Assembly: GCF_009870125.1 (NCBI RefSeq)
Contig: NC_046679.1
Span: 16,988,001-17,052,000 of the forward strand
Source: Drosophila pseudoobscura
Taxonomy: Eukaryota > Arthropoda > Insecta > Diptera > Drosophilidae
Length of the DNA stretch: 64,000 bases
Direction of reading: 5' to 3'
Shown: positions 13,301-27,767 of the stretch, piece after piece
How the letters are laid out: each line of letters opens with the position of its first letter
Position numbering within the stretch: the first letter of the stretch is position 1
Translations under genes and position numbers: made by a program
Notes under the pieces: generated by a model
Databases searched by the model: none
What the model was told of the DNA's origin: nothing
What the model saw: the letters and a program-made list of their open reading frames with translations, nothing else

Positions 13301-14560
13301 TGTCCTCCGTAATTAGGTCGATTAATTATGCCTTTTCTTTCTGTGTGCTCCATTAAGAAAGGGTATATCCATTTCGGCATAAACCGCAGATATTGTCGTT
13401 GTTGTACGAATACTCGTTTGGTAGTGTTGTTGTTGTCACTGTTGTTGGCTGTCAGAGCTTACAATTGTTTGCCATCGTTGTCAGCGTCGTCGTCGCCCTG
13501 GTGGTTTTACTGCAATTCCGTTTGGGCAGCAGCAGCGGCAGCAGCATCGGCAGCAGCTGTCCTATAACTCTAGCTGTTGCTGGCGCTGCCGCCGTTGCCG
13601 CCGCCTGCCGTTGTTGCAGCTATTGTTGTGGCAGCTGCGCATGCCGGTCTGCACTTGGCAGCCTTACAACTGCAAAACCATTTGAGTTGATGCTGAAACG
13701 AGGCATCGGCCAGGGCAGTGCTGGGCAGGATTCAGCCAGACATCAGCGTCGTCGTCGTCGTCGGCGACGCCAGCGACATGACCTCAGCACACAGAATTTT
13801 TGGGAATGGAGAACGGAGACGGGTGAACGGATTTGTGTGCGTATGCCACGTCCTGTATGCACAGAGCTCTGAGCACTCTGAGAGCCATCAGTATATTTGT
13901 GTAGAACCGCAAAAATACACAAACGACCCGGCCAACAGGATGGGAGGATGGGGGAAGCAGGATGATGATGCTGATGACGAGGCATACGTATGCATGGCGG
14001 TTGTTTGTGCTGATATTTTGCCAGGACCACAGCCAGGAGAAGGTGCAGGGTAAGTAGGAGTAGGAGTAGGAGCGGAACCGGAGCTCCAGGAGCAAGACCA
14101 CAATCAGGACCACGACCAGCAGCCAGGGAGCAGCGACAGACAGACAATTACAATACACACAATACAAAAGCAGAGAACGAAGCAACAGAAATGCCGGCAG
14201 GCGCAGGGCAGGAAGTGGGCCGAAGATGCAGCCGAGGCGCCAGCAGAAGAATAAGAAGATGGCGAAGAAAGAGTGGGAGAAGGAGTATGAGTGCAAGAGT
14301 GGGGGAGTGGGAGAGTGGGAGAGCGACAACTGTTGTGTCCTGGCAGATAAGAAAGAATGAGGATGAGTCTGAGGATCTATTACCATACACAGGACACAGC
14401 AGATACATCCTGGAGCGTCCATTGAGTGAAGTGTGTTAAGCAAACAGAGGAAGCACCTCCTCCTGCTGCTCCTGCTGCTCCTGCTGCTCCTTATGCCTCT
14501 GCCTCTGCCTCTACTCCTTGCAACTGCAACAACAATGCCTTGAATAACCAAAAAGGATGT
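13301..14560. other. CNG-rich low-complexity stretch
   Basis: Dense GCAGCAGC, GTCGTCGTC and GGAGTAGGAGTA-type triplet sequence keeps several frames open on both strands, including a 255-codon minus frame at 13784-14551 made mostly of Ser, Leu, Arg and Cys. No domain or consistent frame emerges, so I read it as non-coding. Confidence 0.5.
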
Positions 14561-15670
14561 TGACTTACCGTTTGCTAAAAGGAACTGCAGCCATTCCGTT
14601 GCCGTTGCCTTATACTCGTACTCATATATTCATTTACTTGGATGCCGCCAGATGTTGGGTCTGCCATCCTTTGTATGTGCTGCGCCACCACCCCGAAATT
14701 AGTTGCACCCCCAGCCGGTCTTACCCCTTGTTCGTCGAGTCCGTGCTCCTTAGACCGAGCTCTCCACAACCGCAGCTTCTGAATGCGGCCAAAGCAATGC
14801 GGAAGAATATTAAGCGGTTTTTAAGCGCCTGCATATTAAAAAGAATACAGAAAGGATAAAGCGGGGCCAAAAACAGAGACACAGCGCAAAAGGATAATAA
14901 AGCAAGTCAATAGAGCGACAACAGCAATACCCTCTAGCCAAAGAATACCCTATATTAATGAATTTTTTGTAGGGTTTTGCCATGATTTTTACAGCTGGTG
15001 CTTACTGCAGGAAAATATGTTTCCTCGTTCTCTGGCAGAACCCTTCAAAGGGGTCACAAACTGCTTAGAAAAATGCAAGTACCCGTCCTGAAGCAGGGAC
15101 TGAATACAACAGCATAAGCAATGCCAGAGGACATTGGAGCCGGAGCATTCCCTTGGTGCTCGCTGGCCTCGCCAGTTAGGTTCCTTGGATCATTTGGCGA
15201 TTTGCAAATTACCAACAAAATGCTCCTCCTCCCCAGGAAGCGGCCAGAAATGCCAACAGAAGGAGCATCGGGACAGTGGGACATCGGAGGACCTGGACAA
15301 CGATTGTGTGCAAACTTTTGCTTGAAACATTTTTATTTAACTTTTATTTCTCTTTTTATGCCCGCTTTTACCGAGCTTCCAGAGCTCCTCTAATTCGTCC
15401 ATTGGGTGCTCGATTTGGTATTTCGAATGGTGGATGAAAGGGAGGGGGACTCCAGTGCCACACTAGCACAGTGCGACAGCATCCACTTGGGTTCCACTTT
15501 GGTAACCGAACCCTTTTTGTGTAGCCAATCGACGGCAGACGGCACCTTTTGTTTTTCCCCGTGTCCGTGTCCATGTCTTTTGGCCTTGCCTCTCTCGCCT
15601 CTCGTCTGTCACTCTGTCTGGGTGTGTGGGTGTACGCGTATCTGTGTGCAGCAGTGCGTGCCTCTGTGTA

Positions 15671-15687
15671 TGTGTGTGTGTGTGTGT
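15671..15687. repeat. (TG)n microsatellite
   Basis: A TG dinucleotide run. Confidence 0.85.
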
Positions 15688-17434
15688 TGTTTAATTAACT
15701 CACATTTGCAACGCCCACAATGGGCGACAATGCCGGCTTTAATGAGTCACAAAACGGTTTTATGTGTCAAACGTTTGAAAATCCATTCGTCGATTGTCAG
15801 TGCAAGCGGGTGGCAAATGCGAGAGAGGAGAGGTGCAGATGATTCTGCTGCCGAGGACCCACACAAAGGGTTCATTTAACAGCTAATTAAATGTTTAATC
15901 GGGAAATCTCTCATATGCCAAATGAAAGCAGCCCAATTGGCCCTTCAGAAACAAGCATCCGGTTCGGAAAGGAATGAGATTCGGTAATCCGCCAAAGTGC
16001 AAGGTATCCGTCTCTGAAGGGGAATTAGCAATCTATTTGTTCTTAAAGCTCTAAGAGAGAAAAGATGAACAATAACTGTCTGTGTTTGCTGATAGATGTC
16101 AAAGAAAGATGCGTATGAAAAAAAGAGATACAGATACAGATAGATACACGAGTTCCCAATTAATTTCGATTCAAGTTGTAATTTTCAATGATAGACTTCT
16201 TGAATTCAAGCATTCTGTGCTGGTTTCACTATGGAAGGATGAAAGGATAGTGCACTCATAAAGACACTTTTCCAATTCCACTGTCACAGCATCTTATCTC
16301 AACAGAAAGCCATTGCATAAAAGATAATCATTGATTTGATGGGGAAGGCTGTTCCACAAGCATCCATAAATAAACCTCATGCCTCAACCTCAAGAGATAA
16401 AAACTAGAACGATTTCCATTTGCATTGGCATTTCCATTCCATTCTTTGATATTACCACGATTCTCTTTAATTACTCGTTGTCCAATTTCAATGATTCCTC
16501 CTCTTTTTGGTTTTCTTTAAGCATCGACAAGTTGTGTTAATTACTTGCCGGCAAAGTGCAAACCAACTAACCCAATTAGGATCGGAAAAGGGCAGACACT
16601 GCCCCGCACACAGAAAGAGGCAGAGGCAGTGTGGCGGAAGCAGTTTGCCAGAGATAGACAGAGCGATTGCGAGTGGGCCAAAAGGAAGGTCCAAAAAGCA
16701 ATAAACATCAACTTTGAGCTTTGATGGAATCCGCGAACTGGCCAACTCGTTAGAGGCGGAGACGGAGACGGAGGAACAGTCCGGCGGCCAGAGTTGGGGA
16801 CGGTGTCCGGCATGGATCTGGGATAAAGTGAATCTCTTGTACCTTCATTTGGGATTCAGTTTTTGGATATTACATTTCTGTGCCACGGCAGTGGGAGTGG
16901 ATGGGTGGGTGGGTGTCCCAAGCAAGGGATGTTGCAAGCTTTATGGATTTCTCAAACCCCCTCTCTTTTGCACACCAGCAAACAGATTTTCCTCGTCTAA
17001 CAATTAGACTCCGGGTTACATTCACAAATTTTCAATGGCCCCGGAAAGTTGGCAAATCGCTTCGGTGGCTCCCAGCTAAGTTTCAACTTTTTGGGGAAAA
17101 CTGCTCGTACTCGTACACGTAATCGTACCCTTACTGGTTGTGGGTGTGGTGTGGGTGCGAGTCAAGAGGATTTGTAAGACGCTTGGAAATTAGCTTATAA
17201 ATACGCAATCCCTGCTGGGCAGTGGGCGCAGCTTGGAGCAGGGAAACTTGGCTGAAGGAATGAAAAGAAAACCAACTTGATGCAGAAGGACAACACCGAA
17301 GGAACGACAACACCGACGACGACTACGACGACTACGACGACACTGAGCAGCATAGAGAGTTGGTGCATTTTTCATGGGCTGTGCAAAATAAATTAGCAAA
17401 AGCTGTAAATATGATGAACTGCTTCTGCTTCTGA

Positions 17435-17460
17435 TGCTGCTGCTGCTGCTGCTGCTGTTG
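17435..17460. repeat. (CTG)n microsatellite
   Basis: About eight CTG units followed by TTG, outside any gene I can support. Confidence 0.85.
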
Positions 17461-20400
17461 ATGCCCTGATGGGGATGTTGATGAAGATGATGATGATGTC
17501 CTGGACCCAGTTTCGCTTGAGCGAGAAACTTTCAAAAGTTTTTTTGTTGGTCGCCAGCGGCGCGCATTTTCAACAGCTGAGAGCTGAGCTGAAGCTGAAA
17601 AGCTGGAAGCTGGTAGCCAGAGCTAAAGCTCAGGACGAACCGTGAAGAGGTATCCAGATAGAGAGAGGGTCGCTCGCTCTCTCCCCCATTTGTAGCCGCT
17701 TTAGTTTAGTTTGATTCAGTTAGTAGTTTTAAGAGTTAAGTAGTTTTCCAAAGTTTTATGAATTATTAAGAGGATTTTCCAGTTTTACGCTAGCCTTTCA
17801 TATTCGCTTTCAGTTTTCCCTGACAATCCTTCTCGCCGGCACCCCCCACGAATGTCCTCTCTTTTGTGCGCTCGTCAGCCCGTTTCCGCTGTTGTCGCCT
17901 GAAAAGCTGTCGAAATATTTTGCAGATTTTTTAATTTTTTATGTGGCACTTCCACACTGCTGTTGCTGTTTATGTTGGTTGTTGTTGTTGGTTGCTGCTC
18001 CCGCTGATGATGATGATGGGGCTGCTGTTGTGTGGGGCAAACATTTACTTGCCGCTGCCCGTTGCCCGTTGCCCGCTGCCGAAAACCTCAGGACACACGA
18101 CACACTGGGAAAGGGGACACGAAGGAAACCCTTTTCTCTGTCACTCGCTTCAACAAAATTAAATACATTTTACTGTCAATAAAATTATAAATGCAAATTA
18201 TAATTTTCTACTGCCTTTTCGGACACTGGGCGCACAACAATTAGCCAGGCTCTGGCTCCTCCTGGCTCTGGTGGCCACCTCTCTGCCAATTTCACCGAAT
18301 GGCACTCGAGATAATGCCCAAAAATGCCCCCATCCCCAAAGCTGGTGCGGCACTGATTGTGACGTCAATCGCAAATTAAAACTTTAACATGTCGCACGGC
18401 GCTAGTGGGGAGGTGGAGGGGATGGATACCTCATGGAAGCCGAGTGGGAGATGGGAGATGGATCCCTCAGACAATAGAGTGGCGACTGATGTGGCAGGGT
18501 GTCCAATCGTTTGGAAGGGAATGGTGTGGTGTGGCAGGGGATCCCATAGAATGCGAGGCAGGGGAGCCCACAGAATTTGAGAGAATGGTGTGGCAGAGAA
18601 TCGCATGGAATGGGATGTTTGCAGCAGGGGATGTTGCTGGAGCTCCGGCAGGAAACAGAGTGAAGTTTCGGTTGGCTATAGAGTGGCTATAGAGTTTTCG
18701 CCTGGTGGCAGAGTGGAGTTTTGGCCGCTTTTTTCGACTGGGAATTTCGACAGTGAAGTTTTGCCTGTTGCGGTTGCTAAGGATGTTGGCATGTTAATTC
18801 ACTTTGCAAATTGTTGCGGTCCGCTCTCTTCCCCCTCCATTTTGGGTACGCTAATTTCGTTCGTCTAGGCCCTAGACTCTGGGACTTTAGGTGGTGAAAG
18901 CGTTGCACAAACTTTGCTGATTTGCTAAGTGAAACTTCGATTACGCGCTTAGTGGAGTCGCGCCTCCTTTTTTTTTGGTGTGTGTTTCGTTTTCCCATTT
19001 CTCTGGAGCTGATTCCGTCAGTTCAGCAGGCTCTCAATGGGGCCTGGGGCCTGGTGCCTTCAGCCTAAAGGAATATAAACTTTCGCCACGTAACATTTGT
19101 TATGCTCTATTTCTTTGCAAAGCAATTACCGACCCACATATCCCGACAAATAAACAAACAACAAAAAACGGCCAGGCCTATGCCTATGCCTATTCGAGGG
19201 AGGAGATGGAAGAGCGGGGTGAAAGGTAGGGACGGGACTCTCCGTAGCAGTAAACGTGCATAAATGGATTCTGGCGCACAAAGTGTGGCGTGTGGGGGGT
19301 GTGGGGTGTGGGGTGGTTAGAGTGTGGGGCGCACGAGGCCGTGGAGGTAGAGAGACCCAGAGACTGTGAAAGTGAGTGTGCTTCTAAATGAATCGCACTT
19401 ATCACGTAGTGGCGTCGGGGGCTCAAGTACAGTGGTGCCTGCCTTGGAGAGATAATGAGAGGGAAAATTGCAGGAAAATACAATTAAGGTTTGTTGGCAA
19501 TTAAATGTGGCGGTCACAAGCACTGGCAACAGGAAGAGATTGTTAGAAAAGAGTGGATGTGTAAAGCGAGTTGTAGTGCGGGGAAGCAAATATATTTTTA
19601 AAAGCAAGTAATTGAAGGACTATTGCAATTCATTAAAGATTAAAAGAGTTCATACAGTAAATGAAATTATTGATATTGATATTGAAAGAAGAACCCTTAT
19701 AAATCACGAGAGTATAGCTTCCTCGCATGTCTGCCAACCACTGGCTCACTCGCTTTGCTCGGCTCACTTGCCCCGCTTCCGATATGCGCCGATGAGTAAA
19801 ATATCAGGCCTTAACGACGACCCAAATCTTGTTTATATAATTAGATTCTAGTAATTACCATTTCAGATGAAATTCCCAACTCTCATACAATATGTTCCAC
19901 ATATAGGCACATTTATTTCTCTTTTTCCCCGGAAACTTCTTCCGTTTCATGGACATGGAGATCTCTCACGTAGCGCCCACAAATTCACGCAGTTAACACT
20001 GTAAAAGGGGCATTACCAGATGCCACTCCCCCTCCAAATATTGCCACGTAAATTTTGACCAAGTTTTTGTTGCATTTGTTGCGTTGCTGAATAAATAATC
20101 GATAGCTTTGCGCCAGTAGAGCCAAAACAAGCCGACATCGACAGCCAAAAGGGGGTGGGTGCTATGGCTTGGGGATTAAGGACAATGGGGGCCGGGTTTC
20201 GTGATTTGAGAGGTGGTGCGAGAGGTGCAAGACAGGGAGGAGAAGGTGGATTCTAGAGCAAGTAAATTTCGCAGGGGCGAAAAACAAATTTATAAGCGCA
20301 TTAAACGAGCGCCATGTAGTTCTCGTGATTTGTGAGCAAAATGAGAAGATGGCAAGGGAAGTGGAAGTGGAAGAGTGCCCCAGAGAGAAGAGGGGGGCTG

Positions 20401-21515
20401 TGCAGAGACTGCCGCATGGTCGAGGAAAGGGTTACAGCTGGGGTCGCGGCCGTTGCCGAGGCTCAAGCCATGGCACAAAAGTGCTTACCAAGCGCTTAGC
20501 GATTAATCAGTTTGCCAACAACGAAAATGGCCAGAAAGAAGGGGGCACACCAAGAGCGAGAGAGAGCGAGCGCTGGAGAGAGAGAGCAAAAGAGAGACTC
20601 GAGTATGTTAAGGGAATATGCAACGGTACTCGGAACTTTGGAGTCCTTGAGCTGTGCCTCCAAGGAGCATCGACCACGCCAGCCAGCCCCTGCCTGACGT
20701 CTAACGGGGTCTACTGTACTGCTGTTGCTGCTGTTGCTGCGCTTCCTCTGTCGTTGGGGGTCTTGCTGTTGCACTAACGCCGTTTTGGTGGCTAATTAAG
20801 TCAATTATGCACTTAAGGCTTCAAGTGGCGTGCGGCACCAATGGAGGCCACCACTCACACCCACACCCACAACTGCACCCACACCTCCATTGCAACACAG
20901 ACATCGGCACGTCAGCCGTTGCAGTCATTTAAACATCAAAGCTCGTCACGCTTGAGCCGTGCAGCGCCCACCCAGCACTTGCCACGCGACTTGCAACACC
21001 CACACCCCGAGTCACCGCCATCGCCTACGCCTTGGCTCTTCCTGGCTGCTGCTGCTGCCTTTTTTAATAATAAAATGGGCTCGTCGGTGGAAATAACTCA
21101 TACGCACCGTATGCCGCCGCGCTCGCCATACATCAGCGACAGCCGACGACGCGACGCGACGCGACAACTATAGAGACGGAGACGGAAATGTTGCCTTTGT
21201 TGTTGGTGTTGCATGGATGTTGGTGTAAGGACGTGTTACTTACACTTTGCCTTATGTACTTAAATGCCTATACATATGTAATAATATGTAACAAGCCATG
21301 TGCACATACACATGTACATATATACAAAGTATGTGTGTACAAGGATGCCAGCCTCATGTAACTGTGTGTAAGTATATGTATCTTTGTTTGTGCGGCAGGC
21401 ACGAGAAACGATTTATCTCAATTTACATACTAAATGACAAGCAGAGCGGCTCATGCATTCCTTTTCGTGACTGTCGAAGGATCCCCATACCCATACCCAT
21501 ACCACGCCCTACACT

Positions 21516-21588
21516 CACACACACACACACACACATCCTTTCCCCCATCTTCCGTCCACGTCCTTGTCCATGTTGCTGTTCCGCCTGC

Positions 21589-21625
<37 letters not shown>

Positions 21626-21626
21626 C
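21516..21626. repeat. (AC)n then (CTG/TTG)n microsatellites
   Basis: An AC run (21516-21535) is followed within 50 bases by a CTG/TTG trinucleotide tract (21584-21626). The polyQ-like minus frame across the latter has no support as a gene. Confidence 0.85.
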
Positions 21627-22402
21627 TGGTAGTTGCTCGGACGCCAACCGGCAGCCTTGCACAATGGGCAGAAGATTGGTAAATGAGGCATAAACATTGA
21701 TTTTCAGTTTAAGTAAACACTTAATTGAGTAAAAGTTGAGTGGAATTTCTGACACTGCACGGCACGGCACGGCACGGCAAAGGGCGTCGGTAATCATTTA
21801 AAAATTCAGTGGCAACAAAGTGATTGCCCGCCTGAATCATTCATTTGTTGTTAATCAATCGAATCATCGCCATTCCAACCCAGGGTCCCTTCATTCATGT
21901 AGGTTTCCCTCCCGGAAGGTCGGAGGCATCACCATTTCTGGATGGGAAATTATTTAATCTTGGCTTTTCTGCCTTGATTGTTGATAAAAACATTTATTTT
22001 TCGTGCCCTATCGAATGGGCACGACAAATACACATATAAAGAGAACAAAAATCAATCTCCATCTCTTGCTATATCCAGTCTTTAATGAATTTGTCCCACT
22101 GTACCTACAAGGCACAAGGCTCTCTCGATTCCGCCTCACTTGTCAGTTCTATATAATGTAATGAAGGCGTTCGATGAAACAAATGCAAAATTTCGAAAAA
22201 CGTAAAAACGAAATTACAGTCAAGCGGATGAGACAGACAGGCGGCAAGACTACAATGAGGTGTACGGAGTGAGAGGGGGAGAGAGAGAGAGAGGGAGAGA
22301 GGCACCCAAAGTGGTGGAGGGGGTGGCTAAGGCACCGACAGCTGTTTTTGGCGCTCCTTTGCCTTGAAGCGAGCTTTGAAAGCAATTACTTTATACCGCA
22401 AC

Positions 22403-22424
22403 CACACACACACACACACACACA
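22403..22424. repeat. (CA)n microsatellite
   Basis: An uninterrupted CA dinucleotide run of about 11 units. Confidence 0.9.
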
Positions 22425-23659
22425 TACATATACACACATCCATGAAAGCCAACAGACACACAGATACTTGTACTAGGAAGATTCCTCTCCAGATTGGAGG
22501 CCCAATCCCTGCTAAGCTGCTTTGGCACTTTTTTTCATTTGTCGCCGCCAAGGACAAATATTGTAATTCCCTGGCGATGCAGCGCACACGCACATGACTT
22601 TTTAATAAATATTAAACAGTGCGTCAAAAAGTAAGTGTGCCCAGACAAAGGCCAAGGCTGAGCCAACGGATGAGCCTCGGGGTTGGGGGGTGTGCTGGCT
22701 GATTGCGGGGAAGGAGTGTTGTTCGTCCTTGTCGTTCGTCGTGGCGTTGACATGACGCCTCGCCTGGCGAAACGAAATATTAAATTACGATAATAAAATA
22801 TTGAACCAAGATTGTTTTGTTCAACTTTCCAAAAAGCCAGAAACAGAACCAGAACCTTGCGGTTTTGCTTCTGGGGTTCTCTTCAATTTTGGATTGGTTG
22901 GAGCTTGGTTTGGGGTTTTTTTTTTTGGTATTTTGACAAATGTTCGGAGCCCATTTATTGTTTTGCCAGCCAGCTCTAGGTCTCTGGAGCATATTATAAT
23001 GGTCTTTTACTATGAAATTTACCCCACGTTTTGCCCGCCTGACGTCTGGGGCTCTGCTCTGTTCTCCCCTTTGGGGGACCTTTGTAAGTTATATATATAT
23101 TTCTTTCTTTTTTTTACAAAAGAGGAGCAAAGTTGCGTAAATTATTGTTAACGGAGGCGTGAGTGGGCGGGCTCAGGAGGCAACAATTTGAGGCGCCTTT
23201 CTTCGGTTGTGTTTTTTGTGGGTTGCCTTTGTGTGTATTTGAACTTGGCAGTGCGTTAAATTGTAAAGGCCGGGCAAACACACACACAGTCGCACAGACA
23301 CATATATTCGCATAGAAAAATCCGACAACAAAGTACACAGCACACATTGTTAAACAGAGTTTTGGCATTTAGTAAGCTAATCCCCGAAAGTCTCTCAGAG
23401 ATTTCTGAAGATTACAACAGAATGCGAATCGAAGGGAAAAGCAAGGACCCCAGTACCAGCAGGAAGGAGGAAAAGCTACCTCTAAAAATACACACAACTC
23501 TAGATAATTTTAATTTGGCATTTGATTAGGCACGTGTCCTGTCCCCTCAGAGAAACGGAACCAGCTTAAGGACTCACACACAGAGTACTCGTATATCTTT
23601 GGATCCTATTCTCATTGTCTGTTTCTATTTGCAATGTCAACGGTAGACGAGGTACCCCG

Positions 23660-23699
23660 ACACAGACACAGAAACAGGCACAGACACAGACACAGATAC
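23660..23699. repeat. CACAGA-type hexamer array
   Basis: Six to seven imperfect copies of CACAGA, giving an Arg/His-rich chance frame. Confidence 0.8.
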
Positions 23700-26041
23700 G
23701 AACACGCATACGGACAAGGACTCGCACAAAGACAAAGAGTAAGCCAGCCTGAGAGAAAGAGAGAGAGAGGGGGAGAGACAGAGAGAGTGAGTCAAAGCAA
23801 TTGCAAATACTCCCGAGCTCGTATGAATATTTATGAGTGTGTTTGCGACTGCTTAAGACACTCAACTACGAGGCAGACCGAGATCCGGTCCTGCTTCGGC
23901 CAGGTTTAAAGATTAGCGCACAAGAAGTGCACACAACTGTGGCCCTTCTCCCCCAACAGACGCACAGACATCCCCACATCCGGCTCCCGACCCCATCCAT
24001 TTGTGTGAGCCATTTGCCAGAGCTACTTAAGGTTCGTTCGTAGAGCTAAATTGCCAGCCATGAAAATGAAAATGAAACTCCATTGTTTTCCCATTTCCAT
24101 TGTTTGATTACTATTATAATGTGTGTGAGTGGCTCGCAGCCAGTGTGTATCCCAATATCCTGGCCAAAGTCGTCCAACGAATGGACAAATATAATTGCCT
24201 CGCATCAGACAGGGACACACTGAGGAAAATGGCAGCTGGAAACGCAGCCATTTACGCATTTAGGATAGGATCTAAGATCAAAAAGAAAAGTTTCGGGAGT
24301 CTTAGGAACGATTCAAAAGAGTTTTAATTTCAAATATTATTGTTTATTGTGGAAGAACTCGAAGAATTTGTTTGGTTTCCTTTAACGAGATGAAATTGTT
24401 CATTTTGGAAACATTTCTACCAGTGTAATGTCACTGGAAGCCAGGCTTAAAGATTAAAGCAAATAATGGCAACTTATCAACACGTTAACTGAATCCGCAC
24501 CATCTGGACCCCATCTCAATCTCCATCTGTAATTAGTTGACTTCCTTGAATTAGTTTTAAGGTGATTAAATTTAATGACTTCCACTGGCGTCTCGAATAT
24601 TTGCCACACGAATGCAATTACCTCGATGGCTACGGCTACAAAACCAAGACAACAAATCAGCAATTAAGCCACAGCCACCTTCAGAGCCACCTCCATCCAT
24701 TCCCCTGGCCATCACCTGTCACCACATCCGCCCACAGCCCCACAGCGCTACAAGACGTGGCGGCCCAGAGATCTCAGAGCCCACAGCAGAGTAGCAGCAG
24801 CTCCCACTTGGGCTCTCGTGCAGATGGCATCCATTCCATCCCTTTCGGGACTTGATGCTGACGTTAATGACCGCCAATAAAATGCGTGCTCAAGTGGCAG
24901 GAAACTGCCTCGGGGCTCCGTCTCTCCGTCTCTCTTTTTCTATCCGACTCTCTCTAGTTGGGCCCGCAATTAATGTCAAAGCCAATATGCCTTATCGCGC
25001 CGTTAAATGTAAAGGGTATTATAATAAAATAAATAACGCAAAAATCAGCGGAGAGCTAAAATTAAATCGAACATCAACAATCTGTGGCGAAACAAGAAGC
25101 CAAACAATCAGGGGAACCAGAGGAGGATGAAACCAAGGCGAAGGACTCTCCAAAGGACACTCTATACATCTCTCTTTCACTCTATGTGCAGAACACCGCC
25201 AGCGGGGCCAAGGAATCAAACGAAATCAACGAGGCATCCACCAAGTTGGTTATCCATTCCATCGACATCGCCCATCGCCATCGCCTCGCCATCGCCCATC
25301 GCCCCTTGCCTGTGTCGCTGTCTGGAGCGGAGCCCATTGCCAGGAGCGGAATCTTATTTTGTTCGCTTGTAGCTCTCTGGCTGGAGTGCAGCTCGTTAGG
25401 CACGAACGAGCAGAGCAGAGCAGAGCAAAGGCAGACAGACGGGCAAGGACATAAACAGCAACGGCAGCTGGTCGCGGCATCTCATTGGGGCATGTTGCTG
25501 TAGCCGCGGCAAGTGGCAAGGCGCCGACACCAATGGGCGCACGGCTCATGGCCCATCGAAGAGAAGTCGCTGGGCGCATCTTAAATGCCAATTTCAGTCG
25601 CTGCATTTGCCCCACTCAGAGCGAAAGAGAGAGAGAGAGAGAGTCCCGGTCGTAGGACATCCACTGAATACTAATTAGAAGAAATCAAATTTAAAGCTAG
25701 GCAGCGATTTTTCGGAGTGACTGTATGAAAATCCTTTGAACAGCACTATCTTAATTTGATTAAAATTCGAAATTCATGAAAGCAACGCTTAAGCTTCGTA
25801 GACATATATATTACAATTTTTTCGAGTGTATCCCATCCATCGTGGGGACTCGACTTTTCGTCGAAAAGCCAATCTGCTCAACACTTTGTTTGCCGACGCA
25901 GCCATTGTCGATGCTGTCGACCCCAATTTGCAGAGCTCCTTGTCGCGCTTATATTGATATACATAGCGGGTTCTCTCCGTCGAACCACCCAGCCACCGAG
26001 CAACCGAGCCACAGCCACAGCGAGGCGCTGATCCCCAATCC

Positions 26042-26070
26042 TGTCCTGCCCTGCCCTGCCCTGCCCTGCC
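26042..26070. repeat. CCCTG pentamer array
   Basis: About five tandem copies of the pentamer CCCTG. The same unit recurs at 37591-37610. Confidence 0.85.
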
Positions 26071-27432
26071 CCACCGCATATTTTGGTAGATTTTTAATAT
26101 ATAGCATATCTTTATGCAAACCAGTCAGCCAAGCCAGCGTCAGGACCCGCACAGGACCCGGACAGGACCCGCACAGGTAATCCCCTATCCCGGAAAGTCT
26201 ACGGGAAGCGCGAATAATTCAACGCAGCTCACGTAAATTTTAAGTTTCGTCATTAAGATTATTGGACTAAGAAAAATTTGGTCAATGCATGCACGGAATT
26301 TTTCATGAAGGGACCAAGCGCCAAGTAATCAACTTCTTATGGCACAAGAAAGAAAAAGAAGGACCAGAAGAAGGAGGAGCAGATGAGCTGCTCAGCAGAG
26401 TCTATTGGGGAAATTGCTCAATGGATAGATAGATAGCTAGATAGACAGAAGCGAACCCAATTCAGAAAGTAGTCTGATTGAATTTTTAGCTAATTTTGAA
26501 ATATTATTTTTAATTCATTTTGCTGTCTGCGCCGGGGGAGTGAACCCCTGAAAAAATGATAAATAATAATAAGCCATTGAGGGGTGAAAATGGAAAATTC
26601 AACGAGTCCGTTTTTCGCTTCTCTCGAGCACGGAGCACGTGTCCCGTTAACCTTTCATTGCCGTTCCATCAACTTAAAAAAGGTCTTCCTCCCTCCCAAA
26701 AATTCTTTCTCGCTCTCTGAGTATTTTTTTTGTTCATTTTCTTACTTTGTGTGTAAGCAAATTGCCCAATTTTTCTTTCCCCTTTTAGCCCCTTCCAGCT
26801 TTTCTTTTTCTGTTGCCTTTTCTTTGGGTTGTTTCCTGGCGCTGTTGTTGCGGTGGTTGCTGCTGATAGGATTGGTGGTGGTGCGGGTGGGTGGCCTGCT
26901 AGGTTATCAACGCATTATCTCCGTGAAAGGAGTGCAGTGGGAAATTGTTATGCCCCAAAGAGAAACAGCGGCGAAGGCCAGCAATAACACAGAACACACA
27001 CCCACACAAAGAGCGGATGGGGCACAAAGTGGAAAAGGAACCACCAGCAACAGCAGCAACAGCAGCAGCAGCAGCATGAGGAAGAACAAGATTGAGTCCC
27101 GTTCCAAAGAAAAGAAGAGAAAGGGGAACAAGTGAAAGAGAGAGATGGAGATAGAGAGAGCTAGCCAAGAGCACTAGTCGCTGGTTAAGTGGGGGGTGGT
27201 TTGGGCCGCAAAAGCAATAATCTAACATTTCAGCACATTTTACAGTTCACTGAATTAAATAAAGAAACTTTGGGAGCAGACAGAACCCTCACCCACACAC
27301 TCACACAAACGTATCTACACATTCCCAGAGATACACACACACACACATACAGATTAAAACCTACGAGCATAAAGCTTCCCGATGTCCTCGGTGCGTATGC
27401 GTGTTTCCACATGATTCTATGTGTCTGTGTTC

Positions 27433-27456
27433 CATACCCTTAAGAAAAAGGGTATG
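27433..27456. repeat. Inverted repeat CATACCCTT...AAGGGTATG
   Basis: Perfect 9-base inverted arms are separated by six bases. Similar ATACCC...GGGTAT pairs occur at 39929-39954 and 46934-46970, which suggests a dispersed repeat signature. Confidence 0.6.
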
Positions 27457-27732
27457 TTGGCTCTGAAAGGGAATGGAAAAGTACACAGAGAAAAAGGTTG
27501 AGAACTAGAGTTCCTAGAATTGAGGAATCTATTCTTGTGTGACTTTATGATATTTCTATAAAATATTGTCTGAAATCACAAGGAATCTTTCTGAATCATT
27601 CGCAATCCTTTTGATTGGTTACATATCATTCTGAACTATCAGAAATCCTTCCGAATCATAAGGAATCAGCCAAATACCTGATCAATAGCGAATACTTTTG
27701 TCAGGCATCTAACAATCGAGATTCTTTCTATG

Positions 27733-27767
<35 letters not shown>

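Larger units (their letters stand above)
14561..21200. other. Non-coding stretch with simple repeats
   Basis: I see no gene here. The stretch contains a (TG)n run at 15671-15687, a (CTG)n run at 17435-17460 next to GATGAT repeats, and a block near 17.65-17.75 kb with GAGAG elements and a plus-strand initiator-like TCAGTT (17716-17721) but no correctly spaced DPE. Short open frames look random. Confidence 0.5.
21201..27430. other. Non-coding stretch with simple repeats
   Basis: No gene is supported. The stretch holds CCATAC repeats (21485-21503), two CA runs, a CTG/TTG run, a CACAGA array and a CCCTG pentamer array. The longest frame (26584-27135 plus, 183 codons) is Phe/Ser/Leu-rich, then Ser/Lys-rich, with no recognisable domain. 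Confidence 0.5.

Noticed and set aside
13784..14551. 255-codon minus frame
   Set aside because: It is dominated by Ser/Leu/Arg/Cys runs from triplet and GGAGTA repeats, and no domain or start context supports it.
26584..27135. 183-codon plus frame
   Set aside because: Phe/Leu-rich then Ser/Lys-rich low complexity from polypyrimidine and AGC repeats, with no family resemblance.
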